Assembly: GCF_020621385.1 (NCBI RefSeq)
Contig: NZ_JAESVA010000002.1
Span: 62,001-126,000, forward strand
Source of the DNA: Acidisoma cellulosilyticum
GTDB lineage: Bacteria; Pseudomonadota; Alphaproteobacteria; Acetobacterales; Acetobacteraceae
DNA: 64,000 nucleotides
Reading direction: 5' to 3'
Each line of letters begins with the position of its first letter. Within the stretch, counting starts at the first letter, position 1. Below, in pieces: positions 41,217 to 50,157 of this stretch. A program made the position numbers and the translations under genes. Below the pieces are notes generated by a model. That model was not told the origin of the DNA, did no database searches, and worked only from the letters and a program-made list of their open reading frames with translations.

Positions 41217-41999
41217 ATGCATGACATCATCGAAACGGCCGGGGCAAAGATCGCGCTGACCGAACAGGGATCGGGCAAGACCGCGCTCGTCTTCCTGCAT
41301 TACTGGGGTGGTTCCGGCCGCACCTGGCGGCATGTCGCCGCGCGCCTGGGCGACGCGCATCTGTTGATGCCCGATCTGCGCGGCTGGGGCGCCTCCGTCG
41401 CGAATGACGAGCGCTATGATCTGGACGCCATGGCCGATGATGTGGGGGCGGTGATCGCGGCCAAGGGACTGACACGCTTTGCCTTGGTCGGTCACTCCAT
41501 GGGCGGCAAGGTCGCACAGATGCTCGCGATGCGCGGGCTTCCGGGTCTGGCCGGGCTGGTGCTGGTCGCCCCTGCCCCCACCGCGCCCATGCCGGTCCCA
41601 GCCGAAATCCGGGCGGCGATGCTGGCGTCCTACCAATCAGCCGAAGGCGTCGCTCAGGCGATCGGCGTGCTGACCCATGGCCCGCTGTCGGACGAGGACC
41701 GCGCCATGGTGACGGAGGATACGCTGGGCGGCGCGGACGGCGCGAAACGCGCTTGGCCCGAGACGGGCATGGTCGCCGATCTTGGCCAGGGGCTGAGCGC
41801 TTTCGACGGTCCTGTCACCATTCTGGTCGGCGCGGCCGACAAGGTCGAAAATCCGGACCGCCTGCGCGCCCTCTATGCCGCGCAGCTGCCGCAGGCGAAG
41901 TTCCGGGTCAACGCCGGCGCGGGCCATCTATCGCCGCTCGAAGCGCCCGATTCTGTGGCGGACGCCTGCCGCGACATGCTGGGCCGCCTCAGCGGTTAG
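41217..41999 (+). CDS. Alpha/beta-fold hydrolase
   Basis: A 260-residue alpha/beta hydrolase. Oxyanion region LHYWGGSGRTWR, nucleophile Ser94 in VGHSMGG, acid in VGAADKVENP and His in GAGHLSPLEAP complete the triad. AAGGAG precedes the ATG. Substrate unknown. Its TAG stop (41997-41999) is the first part of the repeat element that follows. Confidence 0.9.
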   Translation: MHDIIETAGAKIALTEQGSGKTALVFLHYWGGSGRTWRHVAARLGDAHLLMPDLRGWGASVANDERYDLDAMADDVGAVIAAKGLTRFALVGHSMGGKVAQMLAMRGLPGLAGLVLVAPAPTAPMPVPAEIRAAMLASYQSAEGVAQAIGVLTHGPLSDEDRAMVTEDTLGGADGAKRAWPETGMVADLGQGLSAFDGPVTILVGAADKVENPDRLRALYAAQLPQAKFRVNAGAGHLSPLEAPDSVADACRDMLGRLSG

Positions 42000-42180
42000 A
42001 GCCCCGTCAGGTTTAGTTGGAAACGCCCCCAAGTCCGTCGCCCGCGGCCTGTCCGGCCGAGCCTCATGCCGCGGGTCTACCCGTTCCGGCGCCCAGACGC
42101 CGATGTGGCGCCGCGGCGGGTAGGTCCGCGGGACGAGCCCGCGGATGACGTATTATTTATTGAAACCTGACAGGCTCTAG
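41997..42180. repeat. MITE-like palindromic element, copy 2
   Basis: A 184-base element with imperfect inverted ends: left TAGAGCCCCGTCAGGTTT, right AAACCTGACAGGCTCTA (shared TAGAGCC and GTCAGGTTT). Internal stems: CCCGCGGC/GCCGCGGG, GGCGCC pair around ACGCCGATGT, and TCCGCGGG/CCCGCGGA. Its two terminal TAGs serve as stop codons of both convergent genes, the hydrolase on the plus strand and the MFS gene on the minus strand. Confidence 0.8.
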
Positions 42181-43409
42181 CTCTCTGCGGGCAACCGGCG
42201 CACGGCGAGAATGAGGGAGATGCCCAAGGCCGCCGCGCCGACCGTCAAAACCGTGATCGCCGCGAAAAGACCGAAATGGTCGGCGATCACGCCGAGCAGG
42301 ATGACGGGAAACAGATTGCCCAGATAGCCCGCGATATAGGTGAGCGAGACGATGGCCGCCCGCGCGCGCGCCGGGGCGCTGCGATTGCCGATGGCGGCGG
42401 AGGCCGAGAAGCCGCCGCCATAGCCCATGCCCGTGAATAGCGCGCCGAGACAGAATAACGCCGCCGACCCGACCGCAGCCCCGAGCGTCGCGAGCGTCAG
42501 CCCGATGATCGAACAGCTTGCCGCCGCCATCAGCAGCCGGCGCGGCGGCATATTGCGGCCGCCGAGCTGAACGCAGCCGGCCACGATCTGGAACCCGGCG
42601 ACCGTCAGCGCCGCCATGCCCGGGTCGCGAATGCCGGCCAGCTGGCGGGCGAAGATCGCGCCGAGCGCCAGGAAGCAGCCGCCAACCATCCAGGCCGTCA
42701 CCATGCCGGCGCAGGAAATCCAGAATCCGACCCCGGCCTCGCGGATCATCAGCGCCATCGAGGGTTTGGCGGGGGATGAATGATGGGCCGTCGCGGGCAG
42801 CACATCGCGCGGCGCCCAGGGCACCAGAAGCAGCATGACGATGACGGCGCCGGAGACGACGATGATCGTCAGAAAGGCCAGCAGCGTTGGGATGAAATTG
42901 GCTTCCAAGGCGGCAGCCGTGATGACGATGCCGCTCGTGATGCCGGCGGTGACGGCGACGGTCGCCATGACGGCGGCCCGCACGCGATCCCGCAGGGGAT
43001 CGAGTTCCACCAAAGCGGCGGTCGCCGGCCCGATGATGCAGCCCGTGCCCATGCCGGCAAAGAAACGACCGACGAGCAGCAGCGGCACGGAGCCCGCGAT
43101 CGCCATCAGCACGCTGCCCAGGACCGAACAGCCGAGCGCCAGGATCAGCAGCACGCGGCGATCCGCAATGCGATCGGACAAGCGGCCGAGCAGGAACAAG
43201 GCCGCCACCGTGCCGAGCGAATAGGCGCCGTAAATGACGGTCAGCATCATATGGTTCAAATGCATATGCTGCTGATAAAGGCCGTAGATCGGCGAAGGCG
43301 CGCTGCTGCCGGCCATGGCGATGGCGACCGCCAGGATGACGACGCATCTTGCCGGCAGATATCTGGGGCTGCCGCTGCCCGTCATCGCCACAGCCTGCAT
43401 ATTCAACAC
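42177..43409 (-). CDS. MFS transporter
   Basis: A 410-residue major facilitator with about 12 helices. LFLLGRLSDRIADRRVLLIL is motif A between helices 2 and 3; LLVGRFFAGMGTGCIIGPAT resembles antiporter motif C region. No close specificity clue. Gly-rich helix 10 block (GMGYGGGFSASAAIGN) is notable. The stop codon TAG is supplied by the right end of the adjoining repeat. Confidence 0.88.
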   Translation of the reverse strand: MLNMQAVAMTGSGSPRYLPARCVVILAVAIAMAGSSAPSPIYGLYQQHMHLNHMMLTVIYGAYSLGTVAALFLLGRLSDRIADRRVLLILALGCSVLGSVLMAIAGSVPLLLVGRFFAGMGTGCIIGPATAALVELDPLRDRVRAAVMATVAVTAGITSGIVITAAALEANFIPTLLAFLTIIVVSGAVIVMLLLVPWAPRDVLPATAHHSSPAKPSMALMIREAGVGFWISCAGMVTAWMVGGCFLALGAIFARQLAGIRDPGMAALTVAGFQIVAGCVQLGGRNMPPRRLLMAAASCSIIGLTLATLGAAVGSAALFCLGALFTGMGYGGGFSASAAIGNRSAPARARAAIVSLTYIAGYLGNLFPVILLGVIADHFGLFAAITVLTVGAAALGISLILAVRRLPAES

Positions 43410-43532
43410 GCAGTTCTCTCTAGATCCTCTGTGCCTAGAGCATGACTAGGTCAGAAGAGAAAGGGGTTGGCGCGCGTCCGCCCTGCATTGGCCACCGGAT
43501 GACAGCCATCCGGCCCCTCGCTAGCAGGTGCC

Positions 43533-44396
43533 ATGGCGATCACATTGGGGCTGCTCGCCGCGATTCTGTGGGGTGTCGCGGATTTTCTGGCGCGCTTCTC
43601 CGCGCGGGGGCTCGGCCCCTGGCGCTCGACCTTCTATGGCCAGATCCCCGGCTGCCTGATCTTTTCCGTCTGCCTCATCTTCATCCCGGCCTTTCGCCAT
43701 CCGGCCCTGGCCGCACCCCATGCCTATTGGGGTCTCGCCCTTCTGGCGGCCGCCATCAATACGGTGTCGAACTACGCGATGGTGCGCGGCTTGATCGTCG
43801 GCGCTTTGTCCCTGGTCGTCCCGGTGGTCGCGAGCTATGGCGCGGTCTCCACCGTCCTGGCCGTGCTGACGGGGGAGCATCTGGCGCTGCCGGCCGCCAT
43901 CGGCATTGCGCTGACCGTGCTCGGCATCGCCGTCACCGCCATGCGGCGCGGTGCCCGCACAACCGACCCTCATCATCGTGGCGCTGGCATCGGCTGGGCG
44001 GTGCTGGCCGCCTTCGGCTACGGCACCGCGCTTTGGCTGCAAGGGCGTTTCGTGATGCCGCATATGGGGCCGGTGGCGCCGCTCTGGATCGGTTCGCTAT
44101 CCTCGATCCTGCTTGCCATCACGGTCGCCACGGTCCGGCGCCATAATCTGATGCCGCCACCCGCCCGGCTGATGCCCTATACGTTCGGCTATGGCACCCT
44201 GACCGGCTTCGCTTTTCTTTGCCTCGCCCTCGGCCTCGCGACCGGGCAGGTCGCCATCGTCGCGGTGCTGAGTTCGCTTTGCAGCACCATCACCGCGATC
44301 CTCGGCTTCGCGCTGCTGAAGGAAAGGCTGACGGCGCGGCAATGGAGCGGCATTCTGCTCATTCTGGTCGGGGTCGGGCTGATCAACGTCCGTTAG
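43533..44396 (+). CDS. EamA/DMT-family transporter
   Basis: A 287-residue drug/metabolite transporter with ten helices in two EamA repeats. MAITLGLLAAILWGVADFLA begins repeat 1 and IGWAVLAAFGYGTALWL repeat 2; the end block ITAILGFALLKERLTARQWSGI is the standard EamA closing motif. Probably an exporter of amino acids, nucleosides or similar metabolites. It converges on the epoxide-hydrolase-like gene, leaving 2 bases between stops. Confidence 0.88.
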   Translation: MAITLGLLAAILWGVADFLARFSARGLGPWRSTFYGQIPGCLIFSVCLIFIPAFRHPALAAPHAYWGLALLAAAINTVSNYAMVRGLIVGALSLVVPVVASYGAVSTVLAVLTGEHLALPAAIGIALTVLGIAVTAMRRGARTTDPHHRGAGIGWAVLAAFGYGTALWLQGRFVMPHMGPVAPLWIGSLSSILLAITVATVRRHNLMPPPARLMPYTFGYGTLTGFAFLCLALGLATGQVAIVAVLSSLCSTITAILGFALLKERLTARQWSGILLILVGVGLINVR

Positions 44397-44398
44397 CG

Positions 44399-45283
44399 CT
44401 AGCCGAAGAAGCGTAGCAGGTGATCGACGACCGCCTGCGGCTGTTCCTCGGGCAGAAAATGCCCGCAGCGAGTCAGGCGCGCGCCGCTGATATCGGCGGC
44501 ATAGGGGCGCAGCGGTTCCGCCATATCCGGGATCGAGCCCTGATCGGCACTGAGGGCGAGCACCGGCATCGGCAGCTTGCCCTGGGCCGCGAGCGCATGG
44601 TTCTGCACGGCTGACAGGGACGCGGCGCGATAGAAGGCCAGCCCCGCCCGCAAGGCGCCGGGCTGGGTGAAGATGCGCTCATATTCATCGAGATCGGTTT
44701 CGCTGAAGCTGAAGGGATCGACCGCCTTCCGGCGCAGAAACCAGTCGAGATAGACCCGCTCCCGCCCTGCGATCAGCAGTTCCGGCAGATCGGGGATGGC
44801 GTGGAAGGGAAAATGCCAGGTCCGCCAGGCGCGGTCGGGCGCCGTGGGCAGGCTGTCCGGCAGGGTCACGCCCGGAATGCCGGCATCCATCAGCACCAGC
44901 CGAGTCACCTCGGACGAGAAGCGCAGCGCATAGGGAAAGGCGACCCAGGCGCCGACATCATGGGCGACGAGCCCATAGCCGTTCCGCGACAGGCCGATCT
45001 GCCGCAACAGGTCATGCAGGATCTCGGCAATCGTTCCGGTGTCATAGCCGTCCGCCGGCTTGTCGGAATCGCCCTGGCCGGGAAGATCGATCGCGATGAC
45101 CCGGAAGCGCCCGGCCAGCAGTGGCATCACGCGCCGCCAAGCGTACCAGCTTTCCGGATAGCCCGCGATCAGAACCAAGGGCGCCGCCCGGTCATCGCCG
45201 CCCGCGACGTAATGCAGGCGCAACCCCCGCACGGTCTCGAAATGATGGGCAAAGCCTTCGGGCGCCGCCGCACGATCACGCAT
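44399..45283 (-). CDS. Epoxide-hydrolase/dehalogenase-like alpha/beta hydrolase
   Basis: A 294-residue alpha/beta hydrolase with an Asp nucleophile (Asp109 in LVAHDVGAW), the mark of the epoxide hydrolase and haloalkane/haloacetate dehalogenase clade. AGYPESWYAWRRVMP matches the oxyanion HGxPxS-WxxWR motif except that His is Ala. The late His is in CGHFLPEEQPQ. Likely opens epoxides or dehalogenates. It lies 22 bases after a TetR gene on the same strand, which is its likely regulator. Confidence 0.88.
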   Translation of the reverse strand: MRDRAAAPEGFAHHFETVRGLRLHYVAGGDDRAAPLVLIAGYPESWYAWRRVMPLLAGRFRVIAIDLPGQGDSDKPADGYDTGTIAEILHDLLRQIGLSRNGYGLVAHDVGAWVAFPYALRFSSEVTRLVLMDAGIPGVTLPDSLPTAPDRAWRTWHFPFHAIPDLPELLIAGRERVYLDWFLRRKAVDPFSFSETDLDEYERIFTQPGALRAGLAFYRAASLSAVQNHALAAQGKLPMPVLALSADQGSIPDMAEPLRPYAADISGARLTRCGHFLPEEQPQAVVDHLLRFFG

Positions 45284-45305
45284 GATCCATTCCTTTCCGT
45301 CGGTT

Positions 45306-45920
45306 TCAGTCGAGCGTTTTCAGGGCCATGGCGATGAAGCCGATGCGGTCGCGCGGTTCGCGCAGCTTGCCCAGAACCCGGATGCCCTGCAGCAAAGCGA
45401 GCAGCACATCGGCGGCCGCCGGCACATCAAGATCCAGCCGAACGGAGCCGTCCGACTGCCCCTCGCGCAGCAGATCGCACAGCCGCGTTTCATTCGCGCC
45501 GATAGCCTCCGCCAAGGCGGCCCGCTGCGTCGCGTCGAGCCCCGAGGCCTCGGCCAGGCTGGCCACCACCAGACAGCCGCGCCGGCCTTCCGCGCCGCTG
45601 GCGGCTTCCAGATAGAGGTCGAGCAAGGTCGCGATACGCGCCCGCCCGGTCTCCACCCCGGCCAGTCGCGCGGTGACGGTCGTCTGGCGTTCTTCCAGGT
45701 AGCGGGCGAAGGCCGCCGCGAAAATGTCCTTCTTGTCGCGGAAAGCCTTGTAGAGGCTGCCGACGGTCAGCCCCGTGCCGCGACTGATGACATCGATCGA
45801 AGCCGCCTGATAGCCGCGCTCCCTGAAGACGAGGACCGCGCGGTTCACCGCGTCCGCCATATCGAAGCTGCGCGGGCGGCCCGCTGTCCGTGCTTGGGTC
45901 AGGTTTGTTTTCTGGCTCAT
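45306..45920 (-). CDS. TetR/AcrR-family regulator
   Basis: A 204-residue TetR protein. The helix-turn-helix spans VNRAVLVFRERGYQAASIDV and ISRGTGLTVGSLYKAFRDK, and the C-terminal domain (GRARIATLLDLYLEAASGAE, GCLVVASLAE) resembles the group that regulates detoxifying oxidoreductases. It is upstream of the epoxide-hydrolase-like gene in the same direction. Confidence 0.9.
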   Translation of the reverse strand: MSQKTNLTQARTAGRPRSFDMADAVNRAVLVFRERGYQAASIDVISRGTGLTVGSLYKAFRDKKDIFAAAFARYLEERQTTVTARLAGVETGRARIATLLDLYLEAASGAEGRRGCLVVASLAEASGLDATQRAALAEAIGANETRLCDLLREGQSDGSVRLDLDVPAAADVLLALLQGIRVLGKLREPRDRIGFIAMALKTLD

Positions 45921-45960
45921 GAGAAGACATTAGGAAATGATCATTCTATAATCAAGCCAC

Positions 45961-45982
45961 AAAAAAGGGCGCCGCAGCGCCC
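45961..45982 (-). terminator. Rho-independent terminator of the GST gene
   Basis: On the minus strand GGGCGC-TGCG-GCGCCC is followed by six T. It lies about 30 bases after the GST stop and before the TetR gene start, separating the two transcripts. Confidence 0.85.
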
Positions 45983-46009
45983 TTCCTGTCGGTCCGGTTT
46001 TCCCGGGGC

Positions 46010-46672
46010 TTAGCGCAGGTTTTCGTATTTCTCGATCTTCCACTCGTCCGGCTCTTCGGCGGCGGCCTTGTACCAGGCATCGACCAGCGGATGCTGGCGC
46101 ACGGCCTCGCAATACTCCTGGCTCGTGGTCTTGAGCGGCGGCTGGTAGGTGAGGAACCGCGCGACGATCGGCGCGAACATGATATCGGCGCCGGTGAAAC
46201 GCTCCCCGAACAGAAAGGGCCCGCCCTCGCCGAATTCGGCCTTGGCTTCCGCCCAGATGTGTTCGATGCGGGCGATATCGTCCAGCGCGAATTCCGTCTG
46301 GCCAAGGCCGGCGTAATCGTCGCGGCCGAGATTCATCGGCATGGCCTGACGCAGCGCGCGGAAACCCGCATGCATCTCAGCGGCGACGGCCCGCGCCAAG
46401 GCCCGCGCACGGCGCTTTTTCGGCCAAAGCGTCTGGTCGAACTCCGCGCAATATTCAATGATCGCAAGGCTTTCCCAGATGCGGGCGCCGTTATGCTCCA
46501 GATAAGGGACCAGACCGCTCGGCGACTGCGCCTTCACGGCCTCGGTCTGGCCACCCTGGAGAGGAATGACGACTTCCGACACGTCCAGCCCTGCGGCCGC
46601 GACGGGCAGCCAGCCCCGCATGGACCAGGAGGAATAGCGACGCGAGCCGATAACAAGCCGACCGTCACTCAT
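46010..46672 (-). CDS. Glutathione S-transferase family protein
   Basis: A 220-residue GST. The thioredoxin-like N-terminal domain begins LVIGSRRYSSWSMRGW with the catalytic Ser region, and PSGLVPYLEHNGARIWESLAI holds the glutathione-binding P-loop and ES pair. The C-terminal helical domain includes GERFTGADIMFAPIVARFL (N-capping box). It conjugates or reduces electrophiles; divergent from the marR-emrAB operon. Confidence 0.9.
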   Translation of the reverse strand: MSDGRLVIGSRRYSSWSMRGWLPVAAAGLDVSEVVIPLQGGQTEAVKAQSPSGLVPYLEHNGARIWESLAIIEYCAEFDQTLWPKKRRARALARAVAAEMHAGFRALRQAMPMNLGRDDYAGLGQTEFALDDIARIEHIWAEAKAEFGEGGPFLFGERFTGADIMFAPIVARFLTYQPPLKTTSQEYCEAVRQHPLVDAWYKAAAEEPDEWKIEKYENLR

Positions 46673-46826
46673 GGATCTTCACTCCGCTCTTGCGCGGCCA
46701 GAAACATCATCGATAGCCCTCGGGGCAAGGGCCAGCAGCGCATGCCCCTCCCCCTGTCTCCGTCTGTCTCGGCAATGTCATTCATAACATCGTTGCTAGA
46801 GTGCTCATAACCGCATCGCATCTATC

Positions 46827-46852
46827 GATATAATAACAGGCGTTATAATATC
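46827..46852. promoter_or_regulatory. MarR operator overlapping the promoter -10 of the emrAB operon
   Basis: GATATAATAAC (46827-46837) and GTTATAATATC (46842-46852) form a 10/11 inverted repeat with a 4-base spacer, ending 5 bases before the marR ATG. The right arm contains TATAAT (46844-46849), a perfect -10 box. Binding would block transcription, the usual MarR autorepression. Confidence 0.7.
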
Positions 46853-46857
46853 TCGCG

Positions 46858-47349
46858 ATGGCCAATTACCCCCAGGAGGAAGATGTCCTCTTCCTCATCG
46901 GCGATATCGCGCGGCTGATCGGCGTCTATGCCGATCGCATTGCGCGGACGCGCGGCATGTCCAAGGCGCAATGGGTTCTGCTGATCAAGCTCGCCCAAAA
47001 TCCCGGCCTCTCGCAGAAAGACCTCGCCCAGATGATGGCGGTGGAGCCGATTACGGTCGGCCGCCTGGTCGACCGGCTGGAAAGCCACGGCCTGGTGGAA
47101 CGGGTGCCGGACGAGCAGGACCGTCGCGTCTGGCGCTTGCAACTGCTGCCCGCCGCCGAGCCTGTCTTGGCGGAACTGGCCGAACGCCGCCGCGAAATCG
47201 TCACGATGATCGGCCAGGGCATTGACGATACAACCATCGCCACCATGCGGGCCGGCATGGTGCGGATCAAAACGAATGTTTCCCACGCGCTGAAGGGCGG
47301 CGACAGCTTCCCGCAGCCCATAACCGACAGCACCAAAGCAGCAGTCTGA
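46858..47349 (+). CDS. MarR-family repressor of emrAB
   Basis: A 163-residue MarR protein. Winged-helix core: WVLLIKLAQNPGLSQKDLAQ, MMAVEPITVGRLVDRLESHG and the wing VERVPDEQDRRVWRL. There is no ribosome site in front of the ATG, and the -10 box is 9 bases upstream, so the mRNA may be leaderless. It precedes emrA by 2 bases and probably represses this operon until a drug or phenolic ligand binds. Confidence 0.9.
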   Translation: MANYPQEEDVLFLIGDIARLIGVYADRIARTRGMSKAQWVLLIKLAQNPGLSQKDLAQMMAVEPITVGRLVDRLESHGLVERVPDEQDRRVWRLQLLPAAEPVLAELAERRREIVTMIGQGIDDTTIATMRAGMVRIKTNVSHALKGGDSFPQPITDSTKAAV

Positions 47350-47351
47350 GC

Positions 47352-48497
47352 ATGAACCAGATCTCTACGCGCGATCGCACCACGGCCGATGCCGGTGAGG
47401 CCAGAAAGGCCGAAGCCAGCGCCCCGCCCCCGCCGCCCGCGCAGTCGACGCCCACCAAGCCGGCGCGCCGCAAGCGCAGCGTCCTGCGCCCGATCCTGAT
47501 GCTGGGCGGCATTGCCGTCGTCATCGTCGGCAGTGGCTATGTCTGGCTGACCGGCGGCCAGTATATCTCGACCGATGACGCCTATGTGCAGGCGGCCGAA
47601 GTGAATGCCACGACCGATGTTTCCGGCATCGTCTCCCGCGTGCTGGTGCATGAGGGCGAGCATGTGACGACCGGCCAGGTTCTGTTCCATCTCGGCGAGC
47701 ATCATTTCCAGATCATGGTGGACGGCGCCAAGGCCAAGCTGGCCCAGACCGCGGAGACGCTGAACGCCTCCAAGGAAGACTATCAGCGTATGCTGAAGGA
47801 CGTGGATACGGCCTCGGCTCAGGTCGCGCAGGACCAGGCCGATTTCGGCCGCTACGCCTCGCTCATCCATAGCGGCGGCGTCACCCGCGCCGAATATGAC
47901 GACGCCCATTTCAAGCTGATGGCCGATCAGTCGCGCTTGGAATCCTTGCAGGAACAGGCCAAGACGCAGCTCGCCAAACTGGGCGGGGATATCACCACGC
48001 CGGTCGAGCAGTTGCCGGATTACCTCAGCGCTCAGGCCGATGTCGCGGAAGCGGAGCGCCAGCTTGACCACACCATCGTCCGCGCGCCCTTCAACGGCAT
48101 CGTGACGAATGTGGAAAACCTCCAGCGCGGCCAGTATCTGACGGCCGCCGCCTCCGCCTTCGGCATCGTCTCCACCGACGATGTCTGGGTCACGGCGCAG
48201 TTCAAGGAAACGCAGCTTACGAATGTGCGGCCGAACCAGGCGGTAACGATCACGGTCGATTCCTATCCCGGCGCGAAATGGACCGGCATCGTGGACAGCA
48301 TCTCACCGGCGTCCGGCAGCCAATTCTCCCTCCTGCCGGCCGAAAACTCCTCCGGCAACTGGGTGAAGGTCGTGCAGCGTATTCCGATGCGCGTGAAGAT
48401 CACCGGCGGGCCGAAGGATCTGCCGCTGCGTGCGGGCATGAGCGTCGAGGTTTCGGTCGATACCGGACATAAGCGCCATTTCTCGGATCTCTGGTAA
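47352..48497 (+). CDS. HlyD/EmrA-family membrane fusion protein
   Basis: A 381-residue EmrA-like adaptor. A Pro/Ala-rich cytoplasmic N-terminus and a basic stretch (PARRKRSVLRP) precede one membrane helix (about 41-62). YISTDDAYVQAAEVNATTDV and IVSRVLVHEGEHVTTGQVL are the lipoyl/barrel-sandwich motifs, then a coiled-coil hairpin, then LDHTIVRAPFNGIVTNVENL. It works with the following EmrB-like MFS pump. Confidence 0.92.
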   Translation: MNQISTRDRTTADAGEARKAEASAPPPPPAQSTPTKPARRKRSVLRPILMLGGIAVVIVGSGYVWLTGGQYISTDDAYVQAAEVNATTDVSGIVSRVLVHEGEHVTTGQVLFHLGEHHFQIMVDGAKAKLAQTAETLNASKEDYQRMLKDVDTASAQVAQDQADFGRYASLIHSGGVTRAEYDDAHFKLMADQSRLESLQEQAKTQLAKLGGDITTPVEQLPDYLSAQADVAEAERQLDHTIVRAPFNGIVTNVENLQRGQYLTAAASAFGIVSTDDVWVTAQFKETQLTNVRPNQAVTITVDSYPGAKWTGIVDSISPASGSQFSLLPAENSSGNWVKVVQRIPMRVKITGGPKDLPLRAGMSVEVSVDTGHKRHFSDLW

Positions 48498-48515
48498 GCG
48501 CGCGAAAGCAAGACA

Positions 48516-50084
48516 ATGTCCGCGACCGTCGCCAATCCCATTCCGTTGCATGAGCGCATCACGCCGCTGACGCGGACCATCGTCACCATCTGCGTCATGC
48601 TGGCGACGCTGATGCAGGCGCTGGACAGCACGATCGCGAATGTCGCCTTGCCCTATATGCAAGGCACGCTCTCGGCCAATTCCGACCAGATCAACTGGGT
48701 GCTGACCTCCTATGTCGTCGCCGCCGCCATCATGACGGCGCCGGTCGGCTGGATGAGTGCGCGCTTCGGCACCAAGAACGTGCTGACGGTCAGCCTGATC
48801 GGGTTCACCGTCACATCCATGCTGTGCGGTGTCGCCGGCAGCATCGGCGAAATGGTGATCTTCCGCTTCCTGCAAGGCGTCTTCGGCGCGGCCTTGGTGC
48901 CGCTGTCGCAATCGACACTGCTCAATATCTATCCGATCGAGAAGCGCGGATCGGCGATGTCGATCTGGGGCATGGGCGTCATGCTGGGCCCCATTTTGGG
49001 CCCGACGCTCGGCGGCTATCTGACCGATCTCTATAACTGGCGCTACGTCTTCTTCGTCAATCTGCCCTTCGGCATTCTGGCGACGATCGGCGTCATCATC
49101 TTCATGAGCAAGGATGACGACAAGCCGGTGCCGGGCTTCGACTGGACGGGTTTCGCCATCCTCGGCATCGCGCTGGCTGGATTGCAGCTCGCCCTCGACC
49201 GTGGCGAGACCAAGGACTGGTTCGGCTCGAACGAGGTCATCTGCGAAACGGTGATCGCGGCGCTCGGCTTCTATCTGTTCACCGTCCATATGCTGACGTC
49301 GAACAAGCCGCTGCTGCCGAAAGGCATCTTCACCGACCGCAATATGCTCAGCGCGATCCTGATGATGTTCCTGGTCGGGCTTGTGCTGCTGTCGAGTTCG
49401 GCGCTGCTGGCCCCGTATTTGCAGCGCCTCTCCGGCTATTCCGTGCGCTCGGCCGGGTTGGAGATGGCGCCGCGCGGCTTCGGCACCATGGCCGCGATGA
49501 TGATCTGCGGGCGCCTGGGCACCAAGGTCGACGTGCGCTTGCAGATGCTGGTCGGCATCGTGCTGCTGTTGCTGTCGCTGTATTGGATGACGCTGTGGAC
49601 GCCGGACGTGTCCAGCAACTGGATCATCACCGTCATCGTCGTTCAGGGTTTCGGTATCGGCGCGGTCTTCATGCCGCTGCAGATGATCGCCTTCGCGACG
49701 CTGAACCCGGCGCTGCGCGGCGACGGCGCTGCGGCGATGAGCCTGACGCGTAACGTCGGCATGGCGATCGGCACCTCGGTCAGCTCAGCCATCGTGACGC
49801 AGATGTCGCAATACGAGCATGCGGTGCTGAGCTGGTTCATCACGCCCTTCGCGCATCCCTTCACCACTAATGCAATGCGCATGCTTGACCCGACGACGTC
49901 GCTGGGTGCGCAGCAGATGGACGCGATGATCCAGCGCCAGGCCAGCATCATCGGCTATGGCGATGCTTTCAAGGCGCTGATGATCAGTTCGGTGCCTTGC
50001 CTGTTCCTGCTGCTGCTGATGCGCAAGCCCAAGGCTGCGCCGAAGCCCGCCGAGCCGGGCGAGACGCATATGGCGATGGATTGA
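48516..50084 (+). CDS. EmrB/QacA-type DHA2 MFS drug exporter
   Basis: A 522-residue, 14-helix DHA2 transporter. LMQALDSTIANVALPYMQG (motif D1), WMSARFGTKNVLTVSLIGF (motif A) and VFFVNLPFGILATIGVIIF are EmrB hallmarks. With the EmrA-like adaptor it exports hydrophobic toxins and uncouplers. The gene ends in front of a strong hairpin (50118-50151). Confidence 0.94.
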   Translation: MSATVANPIPLHERITPLTRTIVTICVMLATLMQALDSTIANVALPYMQGTLSANSDQINWVLTSYVVAAAIMTAPVGWMSARFGTKNVLTVSLIGFTVTSMLCGVAGSIGEMVIFRFLQGVFGAALVPLSQSTLLNIYPIEKRGSAMSIWGMGVMLGPILGPTLGGYLTDLYNWRYVFFVNLPFGILATIGVIIFMSKDDDKPVPGFDWTGFAILGIALAGLQLALDRGETKDWFGSNEVICETVIAALGFYLFTVHMLTSNKPLLPKGIFTDRNMLSAILMMFLVGLVLLSSSALLAPYLQRLSGYSVRSAGLEMAPRGFGTMAAMMICGRLGTKVDVRLQMLVGIVLLLLSLYWMTLWTPDVSSNWIITVIVVQGFGIGAVFMPLQMIAFATLNPALRGDGAAAMSLTRNVGMAIGTSVSSAIVTQMSQYEHAVLSWFITPFAHPFTTNAMRMLDPTTSLGAQQMDAMIQRQASIIGYGDAFKALMISSVPCLFLLLLMRKPKAAPKPAEPGETHMAMD

Positions 50085-50117
50085 CCGGGCGCGGGGCGAC
50101 GCCGGTCAGCGCTCGGG

Positions 50118-50151
50118 CAGCGCCGCCTTTGGCTTCAAAGCGGCGGCGCTG
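50118..50151. terminator. Strong hairpin between convergent emrB and inositol phosphatase genes
   Basis: CAGCGCCGCC (50118-50127) pairs with GGCGGCGCTG (50142-50151), with an inner TTTG/CAAA pair next to a 2-base bulge. It can serve both convergent genes; no T run follows, so true intrinsic termination is uncertain. Confidence 0.5.
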
Positions 50152-50157
50152 GTGCCC

